Assembly: GCA_028715605.1 (NCBI GenBank)
Contig: JAQURM010000004.1
Span: 124,001 to 188,000 of the forward strand
DNA: 64,000 bases
DNA from: Desulfovibrionales bacterium
GTDB lineage: Bacteria > Desulfobacterota > QYQD01
Direction of reading: 5' to 3'
Positions within the stretch are counted from its first letter, which is position 1, and each line of letters starts with the position of its first letter. Shown in pieces: positions 1 through 7,945 of this stretch. Both the position numbers and the translations under genes were made by a program. The notes beneath the pieces are model-generated. The model saw nothing but the letters and a program-made list of their open reading frames with translations. It had not been told where the DNA came from and ran no database searches.

Positions 1-86
1 AAAAAATAGCCGAGATTTTATGTAAACCCGAAGTTTATCTTTGGCCCGAGTCCCATATTAATTAGCCTTATTAGCACGGATTTAAG
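1..86. repeat. Possible left-end repeats of the Mu-like element
   Basis: This AT-rich stretch precedes the transposase gene. Two weak matches to the reverse complement of the right-end 21-mer can be seen, around 7-24 (core CCGAGATTTTATG) and 27-41 (core CCGAAGTTTATC), compared with GCGAGGTTTGAAC from the right end. Inverted placement is what Mu/Tn7-type ends require. The similarity is low (roughly 12 of 21 positions for the first), so this is a suggestion only. If correct, the terminus lies at or just before the first base of the window. Confidence 0.25.
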
Positions 87-2072
87 ATGTTCTCAAATAA
101 AAAATACTTATTAAAAATCGTCGAATTTGCTCGTTATGAGGGGGTTACCGTTAGGACGGTAAAGAGAAAGATCAAGAGCAACATCCTCTCCGTCGTAAAG
201 GTTAAAGGTGAGAGTGGCTATAGGAAGAACCACCTTGAAAATCGCCTCCACTACACCCTACTAAGCAACCCCGAGACCCAGGAAGCTTTTCTACAAGACC
301 GGGGTTTACTTGAACCCGAAAACGAAAAGCCAGCGCTGGAACCCGGTGAAGAAAAGAGCTTTAATGGTCTCAAAGACTGGCAAAAAAAGAAATTAAATGA
401 GAGAGACGATTTACTCCGAGAGTTATTTGAGGTTCGCGTAAGCATACCCAAACGTAAAAAGACCCCCTTTTATAAAGATTTTGCCCGCCAACACAATATC
501 TCTTTTAGCACACTAAGGCGGTGGATGGCGGATCATGAAAGCGACGGGCTTTGGGGCTTGATTCCAAAATACAATTGCGGAAAACGAGAGCCAATCCTTA
601 CCAAAGAGATGAAGGAATTCCTCACCGGAATCTACATGGTTCCCAACGGTCCGACTAAAATAGAGACCTTTAGAAAAATCAAACTTCGGTGTAAAGACCA
701 AAACCTACCTTGTCCATCGTACCAGACGCTTGTAGCTTATATTAACAGCACCTGGCCGCCCGCACAGCAAGTCCTGATCAGAGACAAGAGGCGATGGGAC
801 CGTGAATATGGCCCTTATGTCCTCAGGGATGCGGACGCCCTGGCGCTTAATGAATGCTGGATCGGGGATGCCAAGCAACTCGATATATTTGTGAAGTTTC
901 GCGGGAAAAATTTAAGGCCTTGGCTCACGGCGGTTCTCGATTGGAAATCGAGAATGTTTGTCGGTTGGGTGCTGACACCGGTTCCTGATTCTCAGGCTGT
1001 TGCCCAGAGCCTTTGCTACGCTATAGATAAATATGGGGTGCCGCAGACCTTGTATTTCGACAGAGGCAAGCCCTACAAGTCGAAGAGAATCGCGGGCGAA
1101 AAAAATGAGGATAAAGAGTCTGGTAAAATATATATTACCGGTGTTTGCCAAGACTTAAATATTAGGATTTTTTATGCCAGTCCTTATAATGCCCGCGAGA
1201 AGGCCATTGAGCCCAATTTTCGGTTTCTTACTTACATATTTAGGAATCTACCCGGTTTTTGTGGGCATAATTCAAAGGTTCGGGACTCAAAACGGCTGGC
1301 TCGGGAGATCAAAAACAAGAAGTTGTTGAGTTTCGAGGAATTTTCAAAACTATTTGATCAAGCTATGGAAGGCCGAAATACTCGCGTACACACCACAACC
1401 AAGCGCTCCCCTAAGTCTTTTTATGATGGTTATGTCCCCAATATCCCCGCTCAATGGCCTGCGTTCCGGGATTTCTTACTTCAGGATGTGCATATCAAGA
1501 CGGTCAAAAATAGTGGAGTTGTCATCGATGGCATGTTTTATCGTGGCGAGCAGTTATGGGAGCTTTCCGGCGAAAGGGTCGAGGCCAGAAGAGATTTTAA
1601 AGATATTACCCGCGCCGTAATTATACACAAGAACAAGGTTTTTGGTAGTGCCTTCCTGGAAGAGGCTGGCCATTATCGATCGCCTATAACTCTTGAATCA
1701 GCCCAGAAATGTCAAAATATCCGTAAAAAGGCACGTAAATGGCGGGAAAACCTTATTGAACATAAGGACGTTCTGGACGATCCAATTGAAGCTGCTGCCA
1801 AGATGAGTAAAGAAGGAAGCCTACAACCACGGGATATTCGCCCGGCCGATTTCAAAGTTGTGAGTTTGAACAGGAAAAGCAGGTTGGCAAGGGAGGTCGG
1901 GAAGGCCATAAAAGAAGGGGAAAAGCAGGAACGACAGAAGAAAACGGCCGCTGGAGGCGGCGATAGTCTGATTAGCCAGATGCTGGATGGTCTTGAGCGG
2001 GAGAGGGAAGCAGTCGAGCAGGAAGAGCCGAAATATAGGCTCTACAATGATAATTATTTCGATGATGATTAG
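87..2072 (+). CDS. Mu-like (MuA/TnsB-type) DDE transposase
   Basis: Catalytic subunit for strand transfer of a Mu/Tn7-type element. The N-terminal 60 residues look like a winged-helix end-binding domain, and a second HTH lies around residues 125-150 (ISFSTLRRWMADH). An rve-type DDE core follows: D261 in WIGDAKQLDIFV, D325 in LYFDRGKPY, and E375 in AREKAIEPNFRF. After residue 450 comes a Mu-type C-terminal beta domain, then a charged tail that probably contacts the ATPase. At 661 residues it is the normal size for MuA. The ATPase gene begins 13 bases downstream. The ATG start lacks a clear ribosome site. No key residue is missing, so the protein may be active. Confidence 0.9.
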   Translation: MFSNKKYLLKIVEFARYEGVTVRTVKRKIKSNILSVVKVKGESGYRKNHLENRLHYTLLSNPETQEAFLQDRGLLEPENEKPALEPGEEKSFNGLKDWQKKKLNERDDLLRELFEVRVSIPKRKKTPFYKDFARQHNISFSTLRRWMADHESDGLWGLIPKYNCGKREPILTKEMKEFLTGIYMVPNGPTKIETFRKIKLRCKDQNLPCPSYQTLVAYINSTWPPAQQVLIRDKRRWDREYGPYVLRDADALALNECWIGDAKQLDIFVKFRGKNLRPWLTAVLDWKSRMFVGWVLTPVPDSQAVAQSLCYAIDKYGVPQTLYFDRGKPYKSKRIAGEKNEDKESGKIYITGVCQDLNIRIFYASPYNAREKAIEPNFRFLTYIFRNLPGFCGHNSKVRDSKRLAREIKNKKLLSFEEFSKLFDQAMEGRNTRVHTTTKRSPKSFYDGYVPNIPAQWPAFRDFLLQDVHIKTVKNSGVVIDGMFYRGEQLWELSGERVEARRDFKDITRAVIIHKNKVFGSAFLEEAGHYRSPITLESAQKCQNIRKKARKWRENLIEHKDVLDDPIEAAAKMSKEGSLQPRDIRPADFKVVSLNRKSRLAREVGKAIKEGEKQERQKKTAAGGGDSLISQMLDGLEREREAVEQEEPKYRLYNDNYFDDD

Positions 2073-2084
2073 GGGGGGTTATTT

Positions 2085-3056
2085 ATGGAGCTAGCGGCTT
2101 TAGGGGAGAATCCGGATATCCAGCAGGAGGATTTTATTTATCGGGAGACCAAGGCTCGATTTTTCCGTCACAAGGAACAGTCTGGCGACAAAATTGAGGC
2201 AATAGCACACCGGATGGGAAAGCCGCCAGGGATGCTAGTTCAGTATCTCAGTGGTGGCCTGGATCCTTATGGAAAGATGGTGATCCAAGGGGCAGTTCTA
2301 GATTATTTAGATCGCCAGGAGAAATCGAAGCCCTCACTCGAAGACCTGATTTTATCTACTACGGTCGTGAAGGATGTTTTGGAATCTATTCGATGGTGCG
2401 ATGAGTTTGGAAAAATGGGGAGCATTACCGGTGATGCGGGTTGCGGTAAAACCACGGCGATCCGGAAATATCTAAAGAAACATGGCGAAACTACGGTTGT
2501 TATGACCTGCGGGATTACAGTGAAGTGTGTTCGCGCCGTCCTTGAAGGCGTATCCGACAACCTGGGGGACCGGCGACTTTATAGTAAGTCAAATTCTTTT
2601 TACCTAAAAAGGATTATTGAGTGTCTACAGGAGCGGCCTAGGGTGTTGATCTTCGACGAAGCCCCATTTTTATCCTGGGACGCCTGGGAGGCTCTGAGGC
2701 AGATATGGGATAATACAAAAACGGGGATGGTTTTCATCGGCCAGCAGCGACTTTTGAGCGAAATGAGAGGTCGAAGGAGCGCATACCTTTTTGATCAGAT
2801 ATTGAGCAGATTGGCCATTCGACGGCAGGTGGGGGGAAGCATTTCAAAAGGAGATGTTGAGTTAATCTCGGGGGCGGTTTTTTCTGAGGGGTTAGATAGA
2901 AAAAGTCTTGATTTTCTTTATGAGAAGACGACTGGCGATGGCAAATTTAGGACATTAAACAATATTTTGACGCTGGCAAGGCAGATGAGTGGAGTATCCA
3001 AAAAGCCCATAAATTTGACCATCTTACGAGAGGCGAGTCGGTTTCTAATGGTCTGA
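2085..3056 (+). CDS. MuB/TnsC-like AAA+ transposition ATPase
   Basis: Target-selection ATPase that partners the transposase. The first 80 residues hold a small helical DNA-binding region (AIAHRMGKPPGMLVQYL). Walker A is GDAGCGKTT at about residues 116-124 and Walker B is VLIFDEAP at about 187-194. The middle matches the AAA_22/MuB fold, and the C-terminus has a helical lid. At 323 residues it is close to phage Mu B (312). A purine-rich ribosome site (AGGGGGGG, 2071-2078) fixes the ATG. Translation is probably coupled to the transposase gene. Confidence 0.9.
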   Translation: MELAALGENPDIQQEDFIYRETKARFFRHKEQSGDKIEAIAHRMGKPPGMLVQYLSGGLDPYGKMVIQGAVLDYLDRQEKSKPSLEDLILSTTVVKDVLESIRWCDEFGKMGSITGDAGCGKTTAIRKYLKKHGETTVVMTCGITVKCVRAVLEGVSDNLGDRRLYSKSNSFYLKRIIECLQERPRVLIFDEAPFLSWDAWEALRQIWDNTKTGMVFIGQQRLLSEMRGRRSAYLFDQILSRLAIRRQVGGSISKGDVELISGAVFSEGLDRKSLDFLYEKTTGDGKFRTLNNILTLARQMSGVSKKPINLTILREASRFLMV

Positions 3057-3068
3057 AAGGGGGGTTAT

Positions 3069-3425
3069 ATGATCGAAATAAGTGGTTTATCTCCTGAGGC
3101 ACAAATGGTCCTGGAGAGCCTCTCTGAAGAGGAAAAAAGGACCATTCAAAAGGATAATCCCTTCCGAAACGAGCGTGACAACGCCATCTATGGACTCAGT
3201 AAACGAGGGGTTATGATAGAAACCCTGGCCGAAATAACGGGCTTAAGCCGAAACGGGGTTCATTACATCGTAAAAAGAAGGGCTTACCCGGTAAACGACC
3301 GGCCATATAGCAGAAAACGGGGGCTAGCCAGATCCAGGATAAACCTGGAGGCCCTATATAAACAACTTTTATTTGCCCTTAATAAAGCCTTTGGGAAAGG
3401 AGCTGATGAAACTAACGCCAAATAA
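3069..3425 (+). CDS. Small HTH protein of the Mu-like element
   Basis: 118 residues, preceded by a good ribosome site (AAAGGGGGG). Residues 38-70 form a helix-turn-helix (MIETLAEITGLSRNGVHYIV) after a basic lead-in (NERDNAIYGLSKRG). The arrangement resembles the C-terminal HTH of Mor/C activators of Mu-like phages, but the protein is too divergent for me to assign to that family. Its position straight after the ATPase gene fits a regulator or accessory DNA-binding protein. The C-terminus is basic. Function is inferred from the HTH and context only. Confidence 0.6.
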   Translation: MIEISGLSPEAQMVLESLSEEEKRTIQKDNPFRNERDNAIYGLSKRGVMIETLAEITGLSRNGVHYIVKRRAYPVNDRPYSRKRGLARSRINLEALYKQLLFALNKAFGKGADETNAK

Positions 3426-3445
3426 GGGGCAAAGGAGGGGGTGCC

Positions 3446-3892
3446 GTGATTAGTAAGGACCAAATCAAATTAATCTGGGTACTGGCCCGGCAACTGGATC
3501 TGAATAGCGATGAACTCCACGAAGTGGTCGCCGGGATCACCGGTAAAGACTCAATTAAGGCCCTTTCAGTCGGGGAAGGCATAGAGGTTGTTAATACCAT
3601 GATCCGGGCCGGGGGCAAGGTGAAGAAAAAGAGGAAGCCCAGGCGAAAGTTGCCGCCCAATGTGGTGGAAATGGTAACCGGTGAACAGCTAGAATTTATC
3701 AGGTTTTTAGAGGGAAGACTCGGCTGGCAGGATAACCCGCAACGTCTAAAGGCCTTTGTCAGGAGAATAATAAAAAGGGAGGTGGTAAGGACCAAACAGG
3801 AGGGGAGCAAGGTTATTCAGGGGTTAAAAAGCATGGTTAGCAGGAATAAAGGAGGTGGAATGGATGGAGCCAACGAAATGTCAGGAAACTAA
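3446..3892 (+). CDS. GemA-like protein (DUF1018, Mu gp16 family)
   Basis: 148 residues. The opening ISKDQIKLIWVLARQLDL and the later EQLEFIRFLEGRLGW are the paired signatures of the GemA/gp16 (DUF1018) proteins of Mu-like phages, which are early-region proteins reported to influence host gene expression. The start is GTG at 3446, set by AAAGGAGG at 3431-3438. A lysine/arginine-rich stretch (residues 52-70) separates the two halves. Its presence ties the element to Mu-like phages rather than to plain Tn7-type transposons. The 3' end overlaps the next gene by 29 bases. Confidence 0.75.
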   Translation: MISKDQIKLIWVLARQLDLNSDELHEVVAGITGKDSIKALSVGEGIEVVNTMIRAGGKVKKKRKPRRKLPPNVVEMVTGEQLEFIRFLEGRLGWQDNPQRLKAFVRRIIKREVVRTKQEGSKVIQGLKSMVSRNKGGGMDGANEMSGN

Positions 3893-4196
3893 CGAGCCTG
3901 GTCAGGGAAAGGAAATGACCCCAGAGTCGCTTTCTGACTTAGCACACATGCTCAATGTCTGTTATGCCAAGGTTAATTTTATCATCGACTTTTTTGCCCA
4001 AGATGGAATCACAACCTTTCAGTTCTCAGACAGTGGTCTTTATGGGCTTTACTTGGTTCTTAGAGACATCGAAGAGGATTTGAAGCATGTAAGCGATGGA
4101 ATATCAGAAAACGATAGGAAAAATCAACGTGAAATCAATCGGCTTACTGAGCTGCTCAATAAACGGGAGCCTTTACCGAAGGTTGCAGCCGGGTAA
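3864..4196 (+). CDS. Hypothetical protein of the Mu-like element
   Basis: About 110 residues, not recognised. I chose ATG 3864 (MEPTKCQ) because AAAGGAGG at 3848-3855 sits eight bases before it; an upstream in-frame GTG at 3855 would lie inside that ribosome site. The middle (residues 25-75) is predicted helical and rich in aromatic residues (VNFIIDFFAQDGITTFQF). A charged coiled-coil-like tail follows. Shared orientation and tight packing put it in the same transcript as the GemA-like gene. It could be an early phage protein. Confidence 0.6.
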   Translation: MEPTKCQETNEPGQGKEMTPESLSDLAHMLNVCYAKVNFIIDFFAQDGITTFQFSDSGLYGLYLVLRDIEEDLKHVSDGISENDRKNQREINRLTELLNKREPLPKVAAG

Positions 4197-4247
4197 AGGC
4201 TCCTTAACGAAACTTGGGTGTTAACCCAATCTGGAGGTACAAATAGC

Positions 4248-4781
4248 ATGGCAAAGGATAAAAGTCAAGAAACACGGGACGATGTAGAGCAAGAAGAAAA
4301 AATAGAAAAAAAGCCATTTTCTACGGGTAATATTTATGAGGATTTAATTGGCTGGGCTTCTAGACTTGATGCGCTCGGCGCTCTTATGAGCTCTTTGGCG
4401 TCGTTTGAAGAAAGCGACGAGTTGATTACATCTGGTGAATATCTCGGCTATATTATTAGTGACTACGCAAAGGCAATCAATCTATCTGTACATGAAGCTG
4501 GAAATGTCTTTTGGAGGGCTCAACACGGGGTATATTTTTCTATTTCAGACCATAAAGACTCTTACGAGATGATTCGACAAGGCGCTTATTATCCCGAAAA
4601 GGCTCTGGAGGTTGTCAATAGAGAGATTAAGGAACTCAATTCTTTTATTAAAGAGGTGGCTGACCCGGTCATTGAGTTGGAAGTCAGCTATGAACAATTG
4701 AGGCGAGCCATTATCAAAAGAATAGAGGAGAATAAGCAAAAGGAAGCCCCTGCCACCGTAGGCGCGGTGACAGCGGCCTAA
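4248..4781 (+). CDS. Hypothetical protein of the Mu-like element
   Basis: 177 residues from ATG 4248, chosen because CTGGAGGT at 4230-4237 lies at proper spacing; the frame is open further upstream. The N-terminal 30 residues are highly charged and probably disordered. Residues 35-150 look largely helical. I do not recognise a family. Codon use and spacing match the neighbouring element genes, and the next gene starts 17 bases downstream, so it is probably expressed with them. Confidence 0.6.
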   Translation: MAKDKSQETRDDVEQEEKIEKKPFSTGNIYEDLIGWASRLDALGALMSSLASFEESDELITSGEYLGYIISDYAKAINLSVHEAGNVFWRAQHGVYFSISDHKDSYEMIRQGAYYPEKALEVVNREIKELNSFIKEVADPVIELEVSYEQLRRAIIKRIEENKQKEAPATVGAVTAA

Positions 4782-4798
4782 GTAAAGGAGGGTAATAG

Positions 4799-4987
4799 AT
4801 GGACAGAAAAGGCCCACGGCGGCTTTCAGGACCGGAACTGGAAAGGGTTGGAATAAAAAGAGTCGGGAGTAAAAATTCCATTCACTTTGAATGTATGAAA
4901 TGTGGACAGGTTTGGAACCCAAACCTATTGTCTGGAGGAAGACTTCCAAGAGGCTATTGGCATTGCCCCAACGGATGTAATCGATAA
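4799..4987 (+). CDS. Small zinc-ribbon protein
   Basis: 62 residues with a C-terminal four-cysteine zinc ribbon: CMKCGQVW followed by HCPNGC. AAAGGAGGG just upstream sets the ATG at 4799. Small zinc-ribbon proteins of this type are common in phage early regions, where they bind nucleic acid or partner proteins. No specific role can be given. It is the last gene before a strongly structured, non-coding 150-base interval. Confidence 0.6.
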   Translation: MDRKGPRRLSGPELERVGIKRVGSKNSIHFECMKCGQVWNPNLLSGGRLPRGYWHCPNGCNR

Positions 4988-5005
4988 CAGACTATTATAA
5001 ATAAG

Positions 5006-5057
5006 CCCTGGATAGGCTAGCTACCGAAAGGGCGGCTCCCTCGCCGCCCCTCCAGGG
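5006..5057 (+). ncRNA. Structured RNA or terminator-like hairpin
   Basis: A nested structure: outer stem CCCTGGA (5006-5012) with TCCAGGG (5051-5057), and inner stem GGGCGGC (5030-5036) with GCCGCCC (5043-5049) around the loop TCCCTC. A 17-base unpaired segment (TAGGCTAGCTACCGAAA) lies on the 5' side only. TTTT follows the outer stem, so it might act as a terminator. The asymmetric bulge is more than a simple terminator needs. I matched no known RNA family. Confidence 0.5.
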
Positions 5058-5083
5058 TTTTAAAATGAGGGACAGCAACTAAG

Positions 5084-5122
5084 AGGGGGTTGCATAAATA
5101 CTGTGCAGCCCCCTTTATTTTT
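5084..5122 (+). terminator. Rho-independent terminator ahead of the capsid operon
   Basis: AGGGGGTTGCA (5084-5094) pairs with TGCAGCCCCCT (5104-5114), giving 11 base pairs with one G-U, and TTATTTTT follows at once. This is a classic intrinsic terminator. It lies only 16 bases before the start of the next gene and just before its ribosome site, which is unusual and may mean that expression of the 5138 and capsid genes depends on read-through or anti-termination. Confidence 0.75.
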
Positions 5123-5137
5123 AAAGGAGACAATACC

Positions 5138-5416
5138 ATGCAGAAGGAAGAAAAAAGCTTACTTGATGAGGCCTTGAGGGTCTATAAGGTCCCGCCGGAG
5201 TACGTTTTCGCAAGCCGCGTCTATGATGAGATCGGCCAGGTTGTTATTGTGACGAATGGAGGCAAGAGGATTCGGCACCGTAGGGGTGAAGAGGCGGAGT
5301 TTGAGCTGTCCCAGACGGAGATCACCGGGGAGTTGCCCCAAGATGAAATGGTATGGAACGAAAAGCTTAACCAAAGAATCAGCGTTAAGAGCATCTTAAA
5401 CAGAATCAAAAAATAA
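5138..5416 (+). CDS. Hypothetical protein preceding the capsid gene
   Basis: 92 residues from ATG 5138, set by AAAGGAGAC; the longer open frame from 5090 runs through the terminator stem and is not credible. The N-terminus is helical, then a beta-rich core (EYVFASRVYDEIGQVVIVTN) and a basic patch (GGKRIRHRRGEE). The family is unknown to me. It ends 28 bases before the capsid gene and is likely cotranscribed, so a role in capsid assembly or its regulation is possible, but that is inference from position alone. Confidence 0.6.
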   Translation: MQKEEKSLLDEALRVYKVPPEYVFASRVYDEIGQVVIVTNGGKRIRHRRGEEAEFELSQTEITGELPQDEMVWNEKLNQRISVKSILNRIKK

Positions 5417-5444
5417 AATCCAAACAAAGGAGAGACAAGAGACT

Positions 5445-6623
5445 ATGAACAGAGAAAAGGTATTGAAAGATATAGAAAGGACTCTTTTTTATAGTGATCT
5501 GCAGGTAGGACTGAACCCGGTCGAAAAGCTTGAAGCCGCCCTAATCAAGCTTTTCGTGCCCGAATATGACACCAGGGGCGTGGGGGCCTTCAATAGTCTT
5601 CGTGATGCCTATGTCCACTTTACAGGTGACAATGACATAAACGGCATGTTTTACCCTCACAAGGCGTCAAAGGATTTGCGGGCCTGTGCTGATTTCGCCT
5701 CCAATTCCTTTGCTTATGGCTTGCAAAATGCGCTAAGCATGTATCTGTCCAAGATGTACAAGGCTTTTCCTTATCATGAAGAGATCCTTATCTCGGAAAA
5801 GAAGAAGGCCGCGGACTTTAGAAAAATCCATTCAGTCCAATTGGGCTATTTGGGGGATCTCCCCGATGTCGACCCGGAGACTGGCGACTATCAGAGCGCA
5901 GAACAATATACCGATACGGAGTCGCAATACGATCTGAACCATAAAGGAACCATTCTATGGGTTACCAGGAAACATATCCTGAATGACAGTATCGGTCTGG
6001 TAAAAGGCATGGTCAAAAGGATGGCCCGCAGCGCCCGAAAGACCCATGCCAGATATGTCTGGAATTTTTATATTAATAACGCTACATGCCCGGATGGGAC
6101 GGCCTGGTTCACCGCTGAGCATGGAAACCTTGGCAACAATGCCCTCGATCTAGCCCCTTTGGTGACTGCTATAACCGCACTGGCAAACATGACAGAACCC
6201 GGACCAAGCGCTGAAAAGCTGGGTCTGGATCTCGGTACTTTTAATTGGCACCTGGTTGTGCCTATTGATTTGTGGGATCTTGCGGTAAAGAAAAATCAAA
6301 GCCGGGATTACTACACGTCCAATGATCTGACCACAAAAGTCCCTAATCCTTGTCAACGGCTATTTGGCGATCGCAACGAGAGGATCGTTACCTGCCCGTT
6401 TATGACGGATACAAACGACTGGGGCGTTATCAGGGACCGGGAAGACGTACCCATCGTTGAAATGTCCTATTACGCGGGACATGAAGAGCCCGAGTTTATT
6501 ATTGAAGAAGGCCCCACGGAAGAGCATGTCTTCAGGGCGGACAAGATTGGTTACAAGATCCGACATGAATATGGCGGCACCCTGGCCGATTATCCGGGTG
6601 GATATAAATCTGTCGTAGCATAA
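5445..6623 (+). CDS. Mu gpT-like major capsid protein (HK97 fold)
   Basis: 392 residues. The segment WVTRKHILNDSIGLV, then the long helix ending ARYVWNFYIN, then DGTAWFTAEHGNLG is the signature of Mu gpT-type major head proteins, which have the HK97 fold. The C-terminal EEHVFRADKIGYKIRHEYGG also matches the end of gpT proteins. AAAGGAGAG precedes the ATG. No scaffold, protease or delta domain is fused, and no portal, terminase, head protease or tail gene lies between it and the element end. Either it forms a shell used differently from a phage head, or the other parts come from a helper or lie elsewhere. Family assignment is by motif recognition. Confidence 0.8.
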   Translation: MNREKVLKDIERTLFYSDLQVGLNPVEKLEAALIKLFVPEYDTRGVGAFNSLRDAYVHFTGDNDINGMFYPHKASKDLRACADFASNSFAYGLQNALSMYLSKMYKAFPYHEEILISEKKKAADFRKIHSVQLGYLGDLPDVDPETGDYQSAEQYTDTESQYDLNHKGTILWVTRKHILNDSIGLVKGMVKRMARSARKTHARYVWNFYINNATCPDGTAWFTAEHGNLGNNALDLAPLVTAITALANMTEPGPSAEKLGLDLGTFNWHLVVPIDLWDLAVKKNQSRDYYTSNDLTTKVPNPCQRLFGDRNERIVTCPFMTDTNDWGVIRDREDVPIVEMSYYAGHEEPEFIIEEGPTEEHVFRADKIGYKIRHEYGGTLADYPGGYKSVVA

Positions 6624-6628
6624 CGGGG

Positions 6629-6712
6629 TCCCAGAGCCAGGTTTCCCTCCTTTCCCTGGCCGCCCAAACCAGGGCGATTTCGCCGGCCGCTTAATCGCCC
6701 TGGTATCTGGGA
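6629..6712 (+). ncRNA. Three-way-junction RNA structure after the capsid gene
   Basis: Three perfect stems nest into a three-way junction: P1 TCCCAGA (6629-6635) with TCTGGGA (6706-6712); P2 GCCAGG (6636-6641) with CCTGGC (6655-6660); P3 CCAGGGCGAT (6669-6678) with ATCGCCCTGG (6694-6703). P1 and P2 abut with no unpaired base. No T-run follows, so it is not an ordinary intrinsic terminator. The role is unknown; an mRNA-stabilising element, a regulatory RNA or a capsid-associated RNA are all conceivable. Confidence 0.55.
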
Positions 6713-6726
6713 ATTGATAGAAGATC

Positions 6727-7122
6727 ATGCAAATCAGCCCTTTTTTGACCGATATAGCTAAGTCCTACAATCCCAAAGTCGAATATGTGGCTTTTTGTGA
6801 CTTACCAGGCAGACAGTTAGGAGAAGCCGGAAGGCCTCGTGCGATAGAAGAATATAAGATTCTGATAGATAGAAACAAGTTAATTTGTCCCTATCAGGTG
6901 CTTTTTATCCTTTTTCATGAAATAGGGCACATAGAGCTTTACCACCTTGGCTATAGATTTTATAAAGGAAACCATTCTAACCATGAGGAACAAGCCGATA
7001 ATTGGGCCTTTAATCAAATGGGTATTATGGATAACCAGGGAAGGGTAAAAGAAGAAGAAATCCTTTGTCTTAAATGCATAAAAGAGCGATCCCGGAAGTG
7101 TTTAAAGGGCCTTGTTTTGTGA
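6727..7122 (+). CDS. ImmA/IrrE-like zinc metallopeptidase
   Basis: 131 residues. ILFHEIGHIELYHLGY (about 61-76) holds the HExxH zinc site, and NHEEQADNWAF (about 85-95) supplies the third ligand glutamate typical of ImmA/IrrE gluzincins. In integrative elements such enzymes cleave a cognate repressor to trigger excision or gene expression. No XRE-type repressor is visible in the window, so its target may be encoded left of it or be one of the small element proteins. The gene lies 15 bases after the folded RNA and abuts the next gene directly. Confidence 0.75.
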   Translation: MQISPFLTDIAKSYNPKVEYVAFCDLPGRQLGEAGRPRAIEEYKILIDRNKLICPYQVLFILFHEIGHIELYHLGYRFYKGNHSNHEEQADNWAFNQMGIMDNQGRVKEEEILCLKCIKERSRKCLKGLVL

Positions 7123-7719
7123 ATGAAGAGAGAAGATGAAATCCTTAACATCCTTAACAGCCCTGAGTATTTTAAATGTGAGAGGACACGATGCCGGTTG
7201 CGAATCGCGATCTGCATTAAAAGACAAGAGGATAACCAACAAGGGCCGGTTTCCTTCCCGGTGTGTGAGGGATGCAGCCAGGGGGCTAAAATTCAGCTTA
7301 TGGCACAACCAGGGGGCAATATGTTAGAAAATCCAAGGTCAGAAGGGCAGGTAGATGTAAGACTATGTGAAGATTGTCAAAAGAAGCCCACAATGTCTCC
7401 TGGCTGCCCATATTGCCCAGGCTGCATGTCCAGGAGGGCACATAAGGCCCGGAAGTCCCAGAGAGGCGGCACAGAGACGCCCAGACGAGAACCCCAGAAG
7501 GGCGCAACTAAAGCGAAACTGGCTCCACGGGACAAATGCCTACCCCAGCCAAGGGAATCGCTTACAGAGGCCGATACAGCCCTTAAAGTCGATTTTGGCA
7601 AACATGTCCACGTCCTAAGAGAGATCGAAAAGCTGGCTGAACAGCAAATAAGGCCGGTTGAACTCCAGGTTATTTATATGCTTAAGACCTGTCTGGACGG
7701 GATGGGTTCTACAGCATAA
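7123..7719 (+). CDS. Cysteine-rich zinc-binding protein
   Basis: 198 residues, unrecognised. Two cysteine clusters are visible: C19, C24, C31, C48 and C51 in the first 55 residues, and LCEDCQ followed by CPYCPGC around 80-105. A long basic, low-complexity linker (KARKSQRGG and onward) separates these from a helical C-terminus. The ATG begins immediately after the stop of the metallopeptidase gene, so the two are translationally coupled. A DNA- or RNA-binding role is likely from zinc clusters and charge. It is the last element gene before the end repeats. Confidence 0.55.
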   Translation: MKREDEILNILNSPEYFKCERTRCRLRIAICIKRQEDNQQGPVSFPVCEGCSQGAKIQLMAQPGGNMLENPRSEGQVDVRLCEDCQKKPTMSPGCPYCPGCMSRRAHKARKSQRGGTETPRREPQKGATKAKLAPRDKCLPQPRESLTEADTALKVDFGKHVHVLREIEKLAEQQIRPVELQVIYMLKTCLDGMGSTA

Positions 7720-7860
7720 CCCCACCTTAGAAAAAGTTGCACTTAGTTTGAGAAAAATGAGCTGGTTGAAACTGGGTTTAAACGGCAATTAATTGACCTT
7801 TCCAAAGCCCCTTTTTTGATTCCATTTTGACGCCAAATTACCCCAAAAACGAAGCCCGAG

Positions 7861-7945
7861 TTTTGTTCAAACCTCGCTGTATTTTGTTCAAACCTCGCTG
7901 TAGCTATTATCAAACCTCGCTGTATTTTGTTCAAACCTCGCTGTA
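7861..7945 (+). repeat. Right-end tandem repeats (transposase-binding sites)
   Basis: Three full copies of the 21-mer TTTTGTTCAAACCTCGCTGTA (7861-7881, 7882-7902, 7925-7945) and one 3' part copy, CAAACCTCGCTGTA (7911-7924). GCTATTAT follows the second and fourth copies. Repeated short sites of this kind at the end of a MuA/TnsB element are typical transposase-binding sites. The element terminus should be a CA within the next few bases, for example at 7959-7960 or in TTGACA at 7968-7973. CRISPR was excluded because the spacers are absent or 8 bases long. Confidence 0.75.

Noticed and set aside
4999-5060. Self-cleaving ribozyme near the capsid operon
   Set aside because: CCGAAAG looked suggestive of a hammerhead core, but the required CTGATGA strand is absent.
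7743-7934. 63-codon reverse-strand frame with repeated ARFEQN
   Set aside because: It is a by-product of the tandem end repeats of the element; no start signal or family.
7861-7945. CRISPR-like repeats
   Set aside because: The units are directly adjacent or 8 bases apart, there are no unique spacers and no cas genes; placement next to the element end fits transposase sites.
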